A stretch of 64,000 nucleotides of DNA from Komarekiella delphini-convector SJRDD-AB1 (GCF_014831675.1 NZ_VJXY01000025.1:53647-117646), one strand, 5' to 3'; counted from the stretch's first letter, positions 44,270 through 54,400 are shown. The notes: a model not told the origin generated them from the sequence alone. Program-made: numbers and translations.

Positions 44270-45898
44270 TTATACATTTGTAAGTTGTAATGCAAAGATG
44301 CGATAAGCTTCTAATGCTGCCTGTTTGACAGATTCCGGGACAATAGGGAAAGTTGTCAGAATATAACTAAATTCTTCTTCAGTTAAACCGTAAAGGTGCG
44401 CTATCATGCCGTCGAGTTCTGCTCGCAGTTGAGCGCGTTCTGTTTCATTCGTAACGCCTTGTTCATGAGAAACTAGCCCAACTTCTTGTGCGAGTTCGTC
44501 AAATTCTGGTGTGGTACAGATTAGTTTAGCAGCGCGTTGTACTATGTCATTGAAGTAGCGATCGCTTTTCGTTAATCGCGGTACAGGTAGCTGGTAAATG
44601 TAGAACATATTTATATTGGCAGATACCATTTGCCGAGCATAGAAATCAAGTACAAAAGAATTGAAAATGGCTTGAGTAAAAACCATTTCGACGCTTGATA
44701 TATGAGTCACTTCGGAAAAAACTAAAATAGAATTTCCACAAAATACATTTTTGGGTACTGCACCTACAATAAGTGTTCTAGCGTCAGTATTCCTAGCTAT
44801 AGCTCTAAACCCTAAACGGTAGTTTTGATAATCTAACTTTTGAGCATTGTCGCTTTGATTACGTCCTAATAAAGCTTTCCTACCTTCCTGCTCATCAACC
44901 CAATACTTTGGTTCAGCATATAGATGAGTAAACCGATGAATCATTTTACCTTCATATAACGGTAATCTTCCTTTTCCCGGCTGTTGCTTAAATAAATTTA
45001 AAACTTGCTCAAACGCCTCATCAGCTATAGAAATCTTATAATCCTTTTCAATACGATGTTGGAGAAATAACCCACCGTTGAGATATTTAACTTTTCCTAC
45101 CAAATTCTGAACTGATAAATCTCGGTCTGTCTCTGGTTTAGCAAAGCTTTCAAAAAACAACGCCTGAAGAAATTCATCATAGAATAAATCTTCACCTTTT
45201 TGCTGGCTTTGTTCTAACTTATTTTGTAAATAGTCTAAATTCTGGTTATCAATAAACCCCTTACGCTGGAGAAAATAAACAAACATCAGCCGATTGAGAA
45301 TTACCGATGTATACCAACGTCTATCAGTCTCATTACTAATTCCTTTAACAAACTGCAAAAACTGCTGATGTTGCTCTTGAAATTCCTTGTAAAACTTCTT
45401 AGTTACTGGCTCGACATCCAGAGCTTTTTGCAACTTATGGGCAATTTCTATAACAGTCGGCTCACCAGATTCTAGTTCAGCAATTTCAATAACTAAAGAA
45501 CCAAGCTTACTTAAAAATAAGCCACCCGGTTGACCTTTCACATATAAATGGTCGCGAACATAACTTTTATTGTCTTCTCTCTTTACCCAATACCAAAGAC
45601 TGCGTGTACGTTCTTCATCAATAAAAATCAGCAGATTTTCATTTATTAATTTAGTAACTTATTTATGAATATTCTCTCTAACTTTAGCTTCTGGAATTGC
45701 GCTATCTGTTGCTAAAACTTCAAATACAGCAACTCCCGAAATTTCAGCAATACTTTTATAGTGATACGTCTTTTCGTCAACTTTCAACGAAACAGCTTTT
45801 TTCTTTGAAGGTTGTGACCAACCTAACTGTTTTATAAACAAATCATTAAATTGAAAGTTATAGAGATAATCACGTGTTCGTTGAAAATTAAGTGACAT
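44270..45898 (-). pseudogene. Decayed Eco57I-like methylase/specificity gene (nonsense codon plus internal deletion)
   Basis: A single frame begins MSLNFQRTRDYLYNFQFNDL at 45898, stops at TAA 45659-45661 (a Gln codon is expected, IHK*VTKLINE), then continues in the same frame from about 45658 to 44270. The second part has the N-terminal features of large type IIG methylases (FLQFVKGISNETDRRWYTSV, KVKYLNGGLF) and the C-terminal TaqI-like specificity part (LPLYEGKMIHRFTHLYAEPK, RLGFRAIARNTD). The whole N6-adenine methylase core (NPPY, SAM motif), normally 400 or more residues between NLF and LPLYEG, is absent: an in-frame deletion near 44965-44990. The product cannot methylate DNA. Confidence 0.75.
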
Positions 45899-46179
45899 AA
45901 TTTACCATAAATAGCTTGGGAAATAAAAACCAAGCATGGTAAAGATTGCCACTCAGAAAATAAATCTGTAGCTCTAAAATTAAGTCTGCGTAAGCGAACT
46001 TTAATAAATTCTTTTTAGACGAGTTAAATTTTTATTTAAACCATGCTTTCTATACTTTATAAATCCTTTATCCTTGTTTACAGTTGAGAAAATATACCGA
46101 AGTTATTAAGTTATTTAAGCGCCGACTTTATTTGTGCAGCCGCGATTTTTTAATCATCAAGTATATTTGCTGAATTGCT

Positions 46180-46510
46180 TTATCAAAATGCCTAATTGCT
46201 TCATCAAAATGCTTAAATGCTTTCGCAAAATACTTAAATGCTTACTCAAAAGCCTTGAATGCTTACTCAAAAGCTTTAAACGCTTACTCATTTTGGTGTA
46301 TTCCGCAAGCAAAACCTTTGAATGCTTACTCAAAAGCTTTAAATGCTTACTCATTTTGGTGTATTCCGCAAGCAAAACCTTTAAACGCTTACTCATTTTG
46401 GTATATTCCGCAAGCAAAACCTTTAAATGCTTACTCATTTTGGTATATTCCGCAAGCAAAAAGGCATTTGACTTTCTCAAAATGCTTGAATGCTTTCTCA
46501 TTTTTATTAA
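46180..46510. repeat. 21/42-bp minisatellite
   Basis: Units of 21 bp (AAATGCTTACTCAAAAGCTT plus T) and 42 bp (AAATGCTTACTCATTTTGGT then ATATTCCGCAAGCAAAACCT plus TT) alternate for about 330 bases. Both unit lengths are multiples of 3 and 7. As a result several frames on both strands stay open; this is not evidence of a protein. Confidence 0.85.
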
Positions 46511-46684
46511 ACAAGTCGGCGAGAATAAATCAACTAGTAGTTCACCAACCCAATTTTGCCGTGTAGGCAAAGCAGGGGGAGAGGTGCAGCAGGGGGAGCA
46601 GGGGGAGAAAGAATTCTTTTTCAATAATGCTTTTTCTCCCCCAGCCTCTCCAGCTTCCTCAGCCTATCACCATGCAAAGTTTCC

Positions 46685-46815
46685 TTGGCAGACTACTAGT
46701 CTGTTGCAAAAGTTTTGAGAGGTTCGTAGTAAGCACTTCAGTGCTTAAAAAATCAAGGACTAAAGTCATTACTACAAACACGTATGACCAGCAAAATTAA
46801 TGCGATAGACCACTA
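46685..46815. repeat. MITE-like element, copy 2 (131 bp)
   Basis: It matches 22750-22883, with a 3-base deletion in the left terminal repeat (CTACTAGTCTGTTGC). It keeps the inner hairpin AAGCACTTCAGTGCTT and the right end TGCGATAGACCACTA. Confidence 0.85.
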
Positions 46816-46847
46816 CGTTTTTACCTTCCCTTTCCCCCATTTCCTCC

Positions 46848-49800
46848 CTATTCCTCAAATAATCCCAGCGAACAAATAATCTGAGGCTCTCGGTGCTCTA
46901 CTTCTTCACTCACAATACACAAACGGTCATCCATCCGCAGCGCTACTACTAATTCAGCCAATTGTTGATTACTAATACCACTTCTTAGCTGACGGTTGAG
47001 GGTATCAATAGCCGACTGTCGCAATGGATAACGATAAATATCATCAATCGCTTTCAAAAGCTCGTCAGTGATAAATAACGTTCCCTTCATTTCTTGAGCA
47101 TAACTTTTAAGTCGTTCATAAGTTTTGAATCTAGCCCCTGATGGTCGTCCCAATTGACCACCTGCGTTTTTTTCTTCCTCAGCAATCAACTCAACACCTT
47201 TTTTAACTAACTCATGATGCTGTTTATTTCTAGGAATTGCTGGAGTAAATTCATCACACGCCGCCATCCGAAGTACTCCCAATTGCGACTGCGTGACGCT
47301 GTTACCTTCGCGGTCAACGTAAACCAAAGAATCATTACCTTCAGTGGTTTTTATATACAGCAATACACCGTTTGGTTGCACAGGTTGACCTATATGAGCA
47401 CGAGTAGAATAAACCACATTAGACATTTCTTCGATAGTCTTCTTTAAACCGGGATTATCATCTGTGGCTTTTTTCCAAATTTGAAAAGCTTCTGATATCA
47501 GGTCTACTTCCGTATCCTCATCAGCATCCAACAGCCCAGATTTCTCGTTGTAGAGGTCGAGAATTACTTGTGTAGAATCATCTTCAAAAAATGCTTCATC
47601 TGTTCCTACAACTTCGGCATTTTCTTGCAATCGCTGGCGCAGTCTTTCCCGCAAATTAATAATACGTTCTACTCCCTCGGCTGGCAAAAAAGAATAACAG
47701 AGAATTTGTTCAGCATTTTGTCCAATTCGGTCTACCCGTCCCGCCCGTTGAATTAAGCGAATAATCGCCCAAGGTAAATCCCAATTAACTATAATTGCAC
47801 AGTCTTGTAGGTTGTGACCTTCACTCAAAATATCGGTGGCAATTAAAATACGTAATTCATTTGATGGCGAGATAGGAATTTTTCCATTACTCACCGGGCT
47901 AAACCTTCCTGTCATTTCCGTTGGGTCTTTAGATTGACCTGTTACCCCCGCGATATTCGTGATATTTCGTGCCTGCAAATTATCAGCAAGGTAACGGACT
48001 GTATCAGCAAATTGTGTGAAAATTAGTATTTTATCATTAGGGTGAGTTTGCATTAGCAATTTAACCAAAGCAGCAAGTTTTTCATCTTGCTGAGGATTCC
48101 ATTCACCACAGTGTTGCAGCACATTAATCAATGCTTGAGCATCAGATAATAAATCCTGTTTCAGCTTTTTAATATCAAATAGTGTAGACCGCAGCCATTT
48201 AAATCGTCGTTTATATCGAGTTGTGTATTCTTGGTAAACTGACTCAGCACGTTGACAGAAATTCTTCTCTTGCAATAACTGATTTTCTAAATCTACTACA
48301 TCTGTCTCATCTTCTATTTCTGTATCAAACAATGTTGCTGTTAAGGAATCTGCATCCTCATCATAGTTGCGGGTATCTAATAAATCAGCTTCTTGAGTTC
48401 CTATAGGTATATCAAGCCCTTTTTCAATCGCAATTAAATAAATAAAGTTCCGTAAAATGTGACGTTCAATTGATTGAATAAAGGCAATACCACTACTTTC
48501 TAAGCGTTTAAATAAGTTAGTCCGGGAAAATCCCATTAACCTTTTTCCGCCCCGAAATAACCCACTCAGTACGCGTTGTTCTACTTCTGTGGGTGGTTGC
48601 TTGTGTTTAGCAGCAATGTAATTTCCTAGTCCATAACGAGGTAAATTGAGTTGATTAATTACTTCTATAATTGCCTCAGAATAAAGATGGGAATAAGGGT
48701 CAGCGTGAGAACTTTCTAGATTAAACTTAACAGTACGAGGTTTGCGCTCTGGAAAATAAGAACGTCTGCCATCAAGAAATTCAAGATATTTGCGCCCTGT
48801 TTCATCTGTGTTGGCGTAGTTATCTTTAATAAACGATCGCGTCCGTCGCACCATGTAACGTTTCATCAATTCTCGCCAGTCATCAGCATATTCGCTCTTT
48901 TCAAAAGCAGCTAAAGAACGCACAGAACATTGATGCCTTCTGATAAACTCTAATTCTCCGCCTAATTCATTTAGTAAAGCTTCTGGTCGAAATCCCAAAT
49001 CTTCATCTTCAAGCACAAATAACCGTAATTGGGCAGATAAATCAAGATAAGTTTTGTTATAAGGTGTTGCCGATAGAAGAATACATTTACTTTCATTAGC
49101 GGTAATATATTCTGCGATCGCTCGATATCTTTTTCCTTCACGATTCCGTAAATTGTGACTTTCATCAATCAATACAACTCGGTAGCGGCGAAGTTCTGGT
49201 AACTGATTTTGCACTTGACTACTAGGCATAACTTTGGCATATAGCCGATATTTATCAGCATATTCTTGCCACATTTTTACTAAGTTTTTCGGGCAAATAA
49301 TCAGCGTTTCTAAGTAACAATCTTCTTGTAAAATTTTCGCTAAAGCAGTTCCCACTAAAGTTTTGCCTAAACCAACTACATCCCCAACTAATACACCGCC
49401 GCGTCTGGTGACATGACGCGCTGCTAATTGCACGGCGGCTTTTTGAAAATCAAACAAATTATTAAATTCGCGGGGGATGCGAAATTCAGAAAGTCCTGCG
49501 ATCGCTTCGTGAGATAAATGATAAGCAAACTTTAAATATATGTGGTATGGCGGGATTAATTCGGCTCTTGCCCAACTCCCATCAATGATTTCTGCTAGTT
49601 CTTTAGAGATATCTATACAACCGTAATCTTGCCAGCGATCGCCAAACCATTTTTGCAATTTATTGCAAGCATCGTGATCTAAAATATCAACATTCAATTC
49701 TCCTTGTTTTGCCAATCCTGAAAGAGTCAGGTTACTGCTACCCAAAAATCCCACTATTGGCGTGTTAGCATCATTACGATGCACAAGGTATAATTTAGCG

Positions 49801-50216
49801 TGGAGTGAATGACGCAAAAACAATTTAAGAATTACTTTTTGAGTTTTTAGGTGATGACTTAACCGCCGCAACCCCGCTTCATCTTGATTAGTAGGCGCAC
49901 CAATAGTAAGCTGCTGACGAAATTCCGCAGCCATCCGTTTTTTCAAACGAACAATTGCACTATTATCAATACCCCCATCACCACTACCAAGAGTAAATGC
50001 CGCATGAACTTCATCACTAGGCAAACTCTGCATCCCAATCAGCAAACGGCAACAACAATCTTCGCCGCCGACATAAGGCTCAATCAAATCATCAATTCCC
50101 CGCCAACCCCTGAGATTAAAGTAGCCAACGCAAAAATCTGCTCGATAAGATACTTTGAGAGTCTCTCTCAAAATCGGTAGCAATTGTAAGTCAATGTTGT
50201 CAAAGATGCGTGGCAT
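46848..50216 (-). CDS. PLD-domain SNF2-type helicase (defence-associated)
   Basis: This 1122-residue protein has an N-terminal phospholipase D-like nuclease domain (about 1-215, with HAKLYLVHRND and GFLGSSNLTLSGL, one HxK motif), an SNF2/DEAD helicase domain (Walker A VGDVVGLGKTLVGTALAK, about 277-294; DESHNLRN; LLSATPYNK) and a helicase C domain (FTQFADTVRYL, ATDILSEGHNLQDC, IQRAGRVDRIGQ). Such PLD-helicases travel with large adenine methylases in anti-phage and restriction-like loci. Here the downstream methylase is broken, so the pair can hardly function as a modification system. Confidence 0.85.
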   Translation of the reverse strand: MPRIFDNIDLQLLPILRETLKVSYRADFCVGYFNLRGWRGIDDLIEPYVGGEDCCCRLLIGMQSLPSDEVHAAFTLGSGDGGIDNSAIVRLKKRMAAEFRQQLTIGAPTNQDEAGLRRLSHHLKTQKVILKLFLRHSLHAKLYLVHRNDANTPIVGFLGSSNLTLSGLAKQGELNVDILDHDACNKLQKWFGDRWQDYGCIDISKELAEIIDGSWARAELIPPYHIYLKFAYHLSHEAIAGLSEFRIPREFNNLFDFQKAAVQLAARHVTRRGGVLVGDVVGLGKTLVGTALAKILQEDCYLETLIICPKNLVKMWQEYADKYRLYAKVMPSSQVQNQLPELRRYRVVLIDESHNLRNREGKRYRAIAEYITANESKCILLSATPYNKTYLDLSAQLRLFVLEDEDLGFRPEALLNELGGELEFIRRHQCSVRSLAAFEKSEYADDWRELMKRYMVRRTRSFIKDNYANTDETGRKYLEFLDGRRSYFPERKPRTVKFNLESSHADPYSHLYSEAIIEVINQLNLPRYGLGNYIAAKHKQPPTEVEQRVLSGLFRGGKRLMGFSRTNLFKRLESSGIAFIQSIERHILRNFIYLIAIEKGLDIPIGTQEADLLDTRNYDEDADSLTATLFDTEIEDETDVVDLENQLLQEKNFCQRAESVYQEYTTRYKRRFKWLRSTLFDIKKLKQDLLSDAQALINVLQHCGEWNPQQDEKLAALVKLLMQTHPNDKILIFTQFADTVRYLADNLQARNITNIAGVTGQSKDPTEMTGRFSPVSNGKIPISPSNELRILIATDILSEGHNLQDCAIIVNWDLPWAIIRLIQRAGRVDRIGQNAEQILCYSFLPAEGVERIINLRERLRQRLQENAEVVGTDEAFFEDDSTQVILDLYNEKSGLLDADEDTEVDLISEAFQIWKKATDDNPGLKKTIEEMSNVVYSTRAHIGQPVQPNGVLLYIKTTEGNDSLVYVDREGNSVTQSQLGVLRMAACDEFTPAIPRNKQHHELVKKGVELIAEEEKNAGGQLGRPSGARFKTYERLKSYAQEMKGTLFITDELLKAIDDIYRYPLRQSAIDTLNRQLRSGISNQQLAELVVALRMDDRLCIVSEEVEHREPQIICSLGLFEE

Positions 50217-50329
50217 TACTTAAAACTATTAAAACGACAACATTATATTCCTTATTGATCACAAACAATAAAGTTCTATAGTAGCCAGGCGATCGCAGCT
50301 ACGAATAATATAAAAACCGAGTTGCCAAC

Positions 50330-50602
50330 TTACAGCGTAACTGAGCGATCGCCTTCTGCCACCGTCATGCCATTTTTCCAAAGCTCATACTCACTCAGAT
50401 CGATATCTTCATTCCACACAATCCCGTAGCCCCCTTGCTCAACCTTAAAGTTCTTGAAAAATGCAGGTTGACGAAGTGGAGCAAACATGGGATTTTCTAA
50501 AAGATGTAAAATATCATATTTCTTGACTTCTTGATTGGTGAATTCAATCACCAAGGTGCGATCGTTAATTGCTTTTGCCTTACAAATTCGAGGGCATTTC
50601 AT
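50330..50602 (-). CDS. DUF2442 protein
   Basis: This 90-residue protein fits the DUF2442 family (IEFTNQEVKKYDILHLLENP, MFAPLRQPAFFKNF, GGYGIVWNEDIDLSEYELW). It follows the DUF4160 gene by 12 bases, a recurrent pair of small genes suspected to be a toxin-antitoxin-like module; no function is proven. Confidence 0.75.
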   Translation of the reverse strand: MKCPRICKAKAINDRTLVIEFTNQEVKKYDILHLLENPMFAPLRQPAFFKNFKVEQGGYGIVWNEDIDLSEYELWKNGMTVAEGDRSVTL

Positions 50603-50614
50603 ACTATTTTTAGT

Positions 50615-50863
50615 CTACTTTAGAGGAGGTAGTTTACGAAACTCTTGAGTATTCCATATCTGTAAAAGATCTTGCTGGTATAAAGTTGCCCACTCTAGAA
50701 CTAATTTCTGAGCGCGACTTGGCAGATCTCCTTCAATGATTTCCAGTGATTCAATGCTCACTAATGAATTGTACTCACCATAGATTGCATGAAAATGAGG
50801 CGGAGGGTGATCCCCAAAAAACACCTTAATCACAATTCCATAAAACCTTGCAATCTCTGGCAT
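50615..50863 (-). CDS. DUF4160 protein
   Basis: This 82-residue protein has the DUF4160 signature (EIARFYGIVIKVFFGDHPPP, HFHAIYGEY). It is the first gene of the two-gene operon with DUF2442. Confidence 0.8.
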   Translation of the reverse strand: MPEIARFYGIVIKVFFGDHPPPHFHAIYGEYNSLVSIESLEIIEGDLPSRAQKLVLEWATLYQQDLLQIWNTQEFRKLPPLK

Positions 50864-50990
50864 AATTCATTCAAGCACGACTATTGACTTACCCTAATTC
50901 TATTAAAGCCTGTGTGGTATGAGATAGGGTTTGTAAAGTGCGATCGCTAATTTCAGCCAGTAAAGAACTTTATTGTTTGTGATCAAAAAG

Positions 50991-51482
50991 CTACATCTGA
51001 TACGAAGCAGTCAAAGCTACCGCTAAAGCATCTGCGGCATCATCTGGCTTAGGAATCTCATCTAAATCCAACTCCCGTGCTACCGCCTCTTGCACTTCAG
51101 ACTTATCCGCATTACCGTACCCTGTTAAAGCTTGTTTAATTTGGGCAGGAGTAAATTCAACATACGGAAGACGACGCTGCCCCAATACTAAAATAAGTAC
51201 ACCCCTCGCCTGTGCAACAAGGATAGTGCTTGACATACGATAGAAGAATAGTTTTTCGATCGCAACCAAATCTGGTTGCAACTCCTCAATCAGGGCGTGC
51301 AAATCATCAAACAAGGTACACAAACGCTGTCCCATTTCTGCATCTGCCGATGTGCGGATTATTCCAAAATCCAGCATATTTACTGTAGTATGTTGTACTT
51401 TGGTAGAACTTTGTGTGCAAGTAATTGCTCCAAATCCTAAAATCGCTAGTCCCGGATCTAATCCTAAAATTCGTTTTTCCAT
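50991..51482 (-). CDS. ruvC: Holliday junction resolvase RuvC
   Basis: This 163-residue protein has the RuvC active-site segments [15 protein letters not shown] (Asp), AIEKLFFYR (Glu) and [13 protein letters not shown] (Asp pair), with [11 protein letters not shown]. It cuts four-way junctions in recombination. I use ATG 51482 ([11 protein letters not shown]). Confidence 0.93.
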   Translation of the reverse strand: MEKRILGLDPGLAILGFGAITCTQSSTKVQHTTVNMLDFGIIRTSADAEMGQRLCTLFDDLHALIEELQPDLVAIEKLFFYRMSSTILVAQARGVLILVLGQRRLPYVEFTPAQIKQALTGYGNADKSEVQEAVARELDLDEIPKPDDAADALAVALTASYQM

Positions 51483-51798
51483 TAGATTCACTTTACCAAA
51501 CCAGGCTGTTGTTTAACTAGGAAGGCTGGCATGACAACTTGCTTTAAAGTCAACCTAAATAGGACTTACGCAAAATACCTCTCTAAATCTCATTCCTCCG
51601 TGTCCTCTGTCTTGAAAAGTTCAGATCGCCGGAAGCCGGCGCTCCGACTTTTCGCTGTGCCTCTGTGGTTCGATTCTTCCATAACTTGTGCGTAAGTCCT
51701 ACTAAATTGAAAAATATAATAGTTCCACACTTGGTGTTTAAATCAGGTGGTGTACATTTTCTGTTAATCATTGTTTGTAGCACTGCTCCAAATCAGGT
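51483..51798. other. Spacer with a 142-bp inverted-repeat element
   Basis: The element at 51560-51701 fills most of the spacer between ruvC (leftward) and the YvcK-like gene (rightward). Both promoters must lie near the ends. Confidence 0.5.
51560..51701. repeat. 142-bp MITE-like element
   Basis: TAGGACTTACGCA at the left and TGCGTAAGTCCTA at the right are perfect 13-bp inverted repeats. The interior has a GC-rich palindrome (GCCGGAAGCCGGC) and CTGTGCCTCTGTGGTTCG. Ends of this kind are common in cyanobacterial MITEs. Confidence 0.8.
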
Positions 51799-53169
51799 AT
51801 GTCAATCGGTTTTTTCAGACAAGCCCTCAACGCCCTGCAAAAGCAGTCGCGCTCTCGAACTTCCCATCGAGTTAACCAGTGGTTTAAGTGGTTATCTCCT
51901 GGACTATCGATAAAACGTTGGTTGCTAATCAGTGTTGGAGGTGTACTGCTGGCAAGTCTGGGGTTGGCTATTTGGGTTAAGCTGACCCCAATTTTTTGGA
52001 TGATTGAGTTACTTAGGGGTTTATTGGGAATAATCACCAACATCTTACCCAACTATATCAGCGGGCCTTTAGTGCTGCTTTGCGGGTTTCTGCTGCTGCT
52101 TTGGGGGCAAACTCGCACCGTAGGCTCAATAACCAGGGTATTAAGACCAGAAGGTGAAGAGGAACTTATTGATGTTCTGTTGGCGCATCGGCGATTGTAC
52201 CGAGGCCCCAAAATAGTGGTGATTGGTGGCGGTACAGGACTTTCTACATTGTTGAGGGGACTCAAAACCTACAGCGCCAATATTACTGCTATTGTCACAG
52301 TAGCCGATGATGGCGGATCTTCTGGACGGTTGCGCCAAGAGTTTGGAGTCCTACCACCAGGGGATATTCGCAATTGTTTAGCAGCACTAGCAGATGAAGA
52401 AAAGTTATTAACAGAATTATTTCAATACCGCTTTCGTGCTGGTGATGGATTAACCGGTCACAGTTTTGGCAATTTGTTTTTAACGGCAATGAGTGACATT
52501 ACTGGAGATTTGGAACGCGCAGTTGCAGCTAGTTCTAAAGTGCTAGCGGTACGGGGACAAGTATTACCAGCGACTCTCAGCGATGTTCGCCTCTGGGCAG
52601 AATTAGCCGATGGCCGCCGCATCGAAGGCGAGTCTAGCATTCCCAAAGCTGGAGGAAAAATTGTCAAACTTGGCTGTATTCCTGCTAATCCGCCAGCAGT
52701 ACCAGCAGCGATTAAGGCACTTAAAGAAGCTGACTACATTATCATTGGCCCAGGTAGCCTTTATACTAGTTTAATTCCTAATTTGTTAGTACCAGAAATT
52801 GCCGATGCGATCGCCAAAACAGACGCCCCACGCATCTATGTCTGCAATATCATGACTCAACCTGGAGAAACTGAAGGATACACTGTTGCAGACCACATCA
52901 GAGCAATTGATGCGGCTTGTGGGCAGAGACGACTATTTGATGCTGTGCTAGTACACAAAAAATCTCCCTCTGAGCAATCACTCATCCGCTATGCTCAACA
53001 AAATTCTCATCCCGTTTTCATAGATAGAGAAGCTATATCTGAGCTAGGACGGCGGATTGTCCCAGCTAACGTTTTGTATGAAGATGAAATGGGTATCGTA
53101 CGTCACAATCCACAAAAACTAGCACGAGTGTTGTTACGCTGGTACGGTGGAGCTCATCATGGGAGATGA
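51799..53169 (+). CDS. Gluconeogenesis factor YvcK-like protein (CofD-like)
   Basis: This 456-residue protein has an N-terminal membrane part (about 35-110; [30 protein letters not shown]) and a CofD/YvcK Rossmann domain ([57 protein letters not shown]). YvcK proteins bind UDP-sugars and influence cell-wall synthesis and carbon metabolism. The membrane extension is usual in cyanobacterial members. Confidence 0.85.
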   Translation: MSIGFFRQALNALQKQSRSRTSHRVNQWFKWLSPGLSIKRWLLISVGGVLLASLGLAIWVKLTPIFWMIELLRGLLGIITNILPNYISGPLVLLCGFLLLLWGQTRTVGSITRVLRPEGEEELIDVLLAHRRLYRGPKIVVIGGGTGLSTLLRGLKTYSANITAIVTVADDGGSSGRLRQEFGVLPPGDIRNCLAALADEEKLLTELFQYRFRAGDGLTGHSFGNLFLTAMSDITGDLERAVAASSKVLAVRGQVLPATLSDVRLWAELADGRRIEGESSIPKAGGKIVKLGCIPANPPAVPAAIKALKEADYIIIGPGSLYTSLIPNLLVPEIADAIAKTDAPRIYVCNIMTQPGETEGYTVADHIRAIDAACGQRRLFDAVLVHKKSPSEQSLIRYAQQNSHPVFIDREAISELGRRIVPANVLYEDEMGIVRHNPQKLARVLLRWYGGAHHGR

Positions 53170-53376
53170 ATGTCATTTGTCATTGGTCATTTGTCAATGT
53201 TAACGCGGGAGTCCCCACCCTCCGCGTTCGCTGTTTTGCTCTTTGCAAGATACCGTTCTCAGGGTTGCTGAAAACCTTAGCCTCAGCCGTCAGGCAGGCT
53301 AGGCTAGTTTATCAGCTATTACGTATTGTTTAAAACTCTTAACTCCTGTCTCCCATCTTCTGTCTCCTGACTCACC

Positions 53377-53832
53377 ATGAAAATTTTTCTTGCAGATGCA
53401 GAGGCGACGCTACGCCTAGGTATTACTCTCGGTGAATCCCTGAGCGCGGACAGTGTAATTTTACTAGAAGGTGATTTAGGCGCTGGGAAAACTACCCTAG
53501 TTCAAGGTATTGGCAAAGGTTTAGGAATCACTGAACTCGTTGTTAGTCCCACATTCACCCTGATTAATGAGTACACTGAAGGACGCCTTCCTCTTTACCA
53601 CCTGGATTTATATCGCCTAGAACCACAAGAAGTTGCAGCTCTAAATTTAGAAACCTACTGGGAAGGGGTTGAGGTCATACCAGGAATTGTGGCGATTGAA
53701 TGGGCAGAACGAATGCCTTACAAACCAGATAGTTATCTCAGCATCAATTTGACTTATCAGCATGAGGGTACTCGTCAAGCCGAAATTACGCCATTCAATT
53801 GTGCCATTAGCGAAGCGATCGCCTCCATATAA
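53377..53832 (+). CDS. tsaE: tRNA threonylcarbamoyladenosine biosynthesis ATPase TsaE
   Basis: This 151-residue protein has the TsaE P-loop LLEGDLGAGKTTLVQGIGKG, then VSPTFTLINEY and LYHLDLYRL (switch and Walker B-like) and VAIEWAERM. It is the ATPase of the complex that makes t6A37 in tRNAs, with TsaB and TsaD elsewhere. Confidence 0.9.
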   Translation: MKIFLADAEATLRLGITLGESLSADSVILLEGDLGAGKTTLVQGIGKGLGITELVVSPTFTLINEYTEGRLPLYHLDLYRLEPQEVAALNLETYWEGVEVIPGIVAIEWAERMPYKPDSYLSINLTYQHEGTRQAEITPFNCAISEAIASI

Positions 53833-54400
53833 TGTCATTTTCAGTAGAGACATTGCAATGCAACGTCTCTACTAGTCCTATCTACCACTACCACGCTCAC
53901 CATCAAAAATTGCTAACATTGTTATCTCAATTATCTAAAAATTGTTGAACAGCAGATATAGCTACTAGCTTTTAGCCAGGAATAATCAGCTTAAAACCTG
54001 ACTTTAATCATGTGTAAATTAAAGACTTGTAAACTGTTGTTGGGTTAAATGATAGTTGTTACAGAACTTAGCCAGTTTGGTTTAATCAGAATGATTTTCT
54101 CCAATTATCTAGAGAATCAATCTGGATTATTGAGCAGTAAAAGCTAGTAGAGAAAAGTTAAACAACAATCAAGTTCTGCATAAGTGGTCTAACTTATCCT
54201 TGTATTCAGTATTCCCAAGGCTAAGTTAATATCTATACATAAAAACACTGATTATTATCGATCAAATAAACTAATTTCAATAAAACTTTATTGAATATTT
54301 TTTTATGTTTGTATCTGTAGCTAACACGGTTGCCAAGATAATTTTGTGCAATTATTCCTGTATTTATACAGGAATAATTATCAAAATACGATAGTAATAT
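53833..54400. other. Spacer between tsaE and pyrC
   Basis: The 3' ends of tsaE and pyrC converge here. A palindromic repeat with arms GTAGAGAC / GTCTCTAC lies at 53846-53872 and may end the tsaE transcript. The rest (53880-54400) is AT-rich with no gene seen. Confidence 0.5.
53846..53872. repeat. Inner palindrome of the 24517 family
   Basis: GTAGAGACATTGCAATGCAACGTCTCTAC-type palindrome: arms GTAGAGAC and GTCTCTAC around TGCAATGCA. It matches the core of the elements at 24517 and 27465. Confidence 0.7.

Larger units (their letters stand above)
45899..46847. other. 949-base spacer with minisatellite and MITE
   Basis: This spacer separates the helicase gene from the downstream methylase remnant on the same strand. 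It holds a 21/42-bp tandem repeat (46180-46510), a G/A-rich low-complexity run (46570-46650), and the 131-bp MITE-like copy 2 (46685-46815). Frames open through the repeat exist in several phases, which follows from its unit length; I do not call a gene. Confidence 0.6.

Noticed and set aside
46134-46718. 194-residue frame and its 155-residue antisense partner
   Set aside because: Both are produced by a 21/42-bp tandem repeat whose unit length keeps all frames open; no ribosome binding site or conserved residues.
51661-51680. Sequence like a tRNA T-loop (GGTTCGATTC)
   Set aside because: It lies inside a MITE-like element and no cloverleaf could be built around it.
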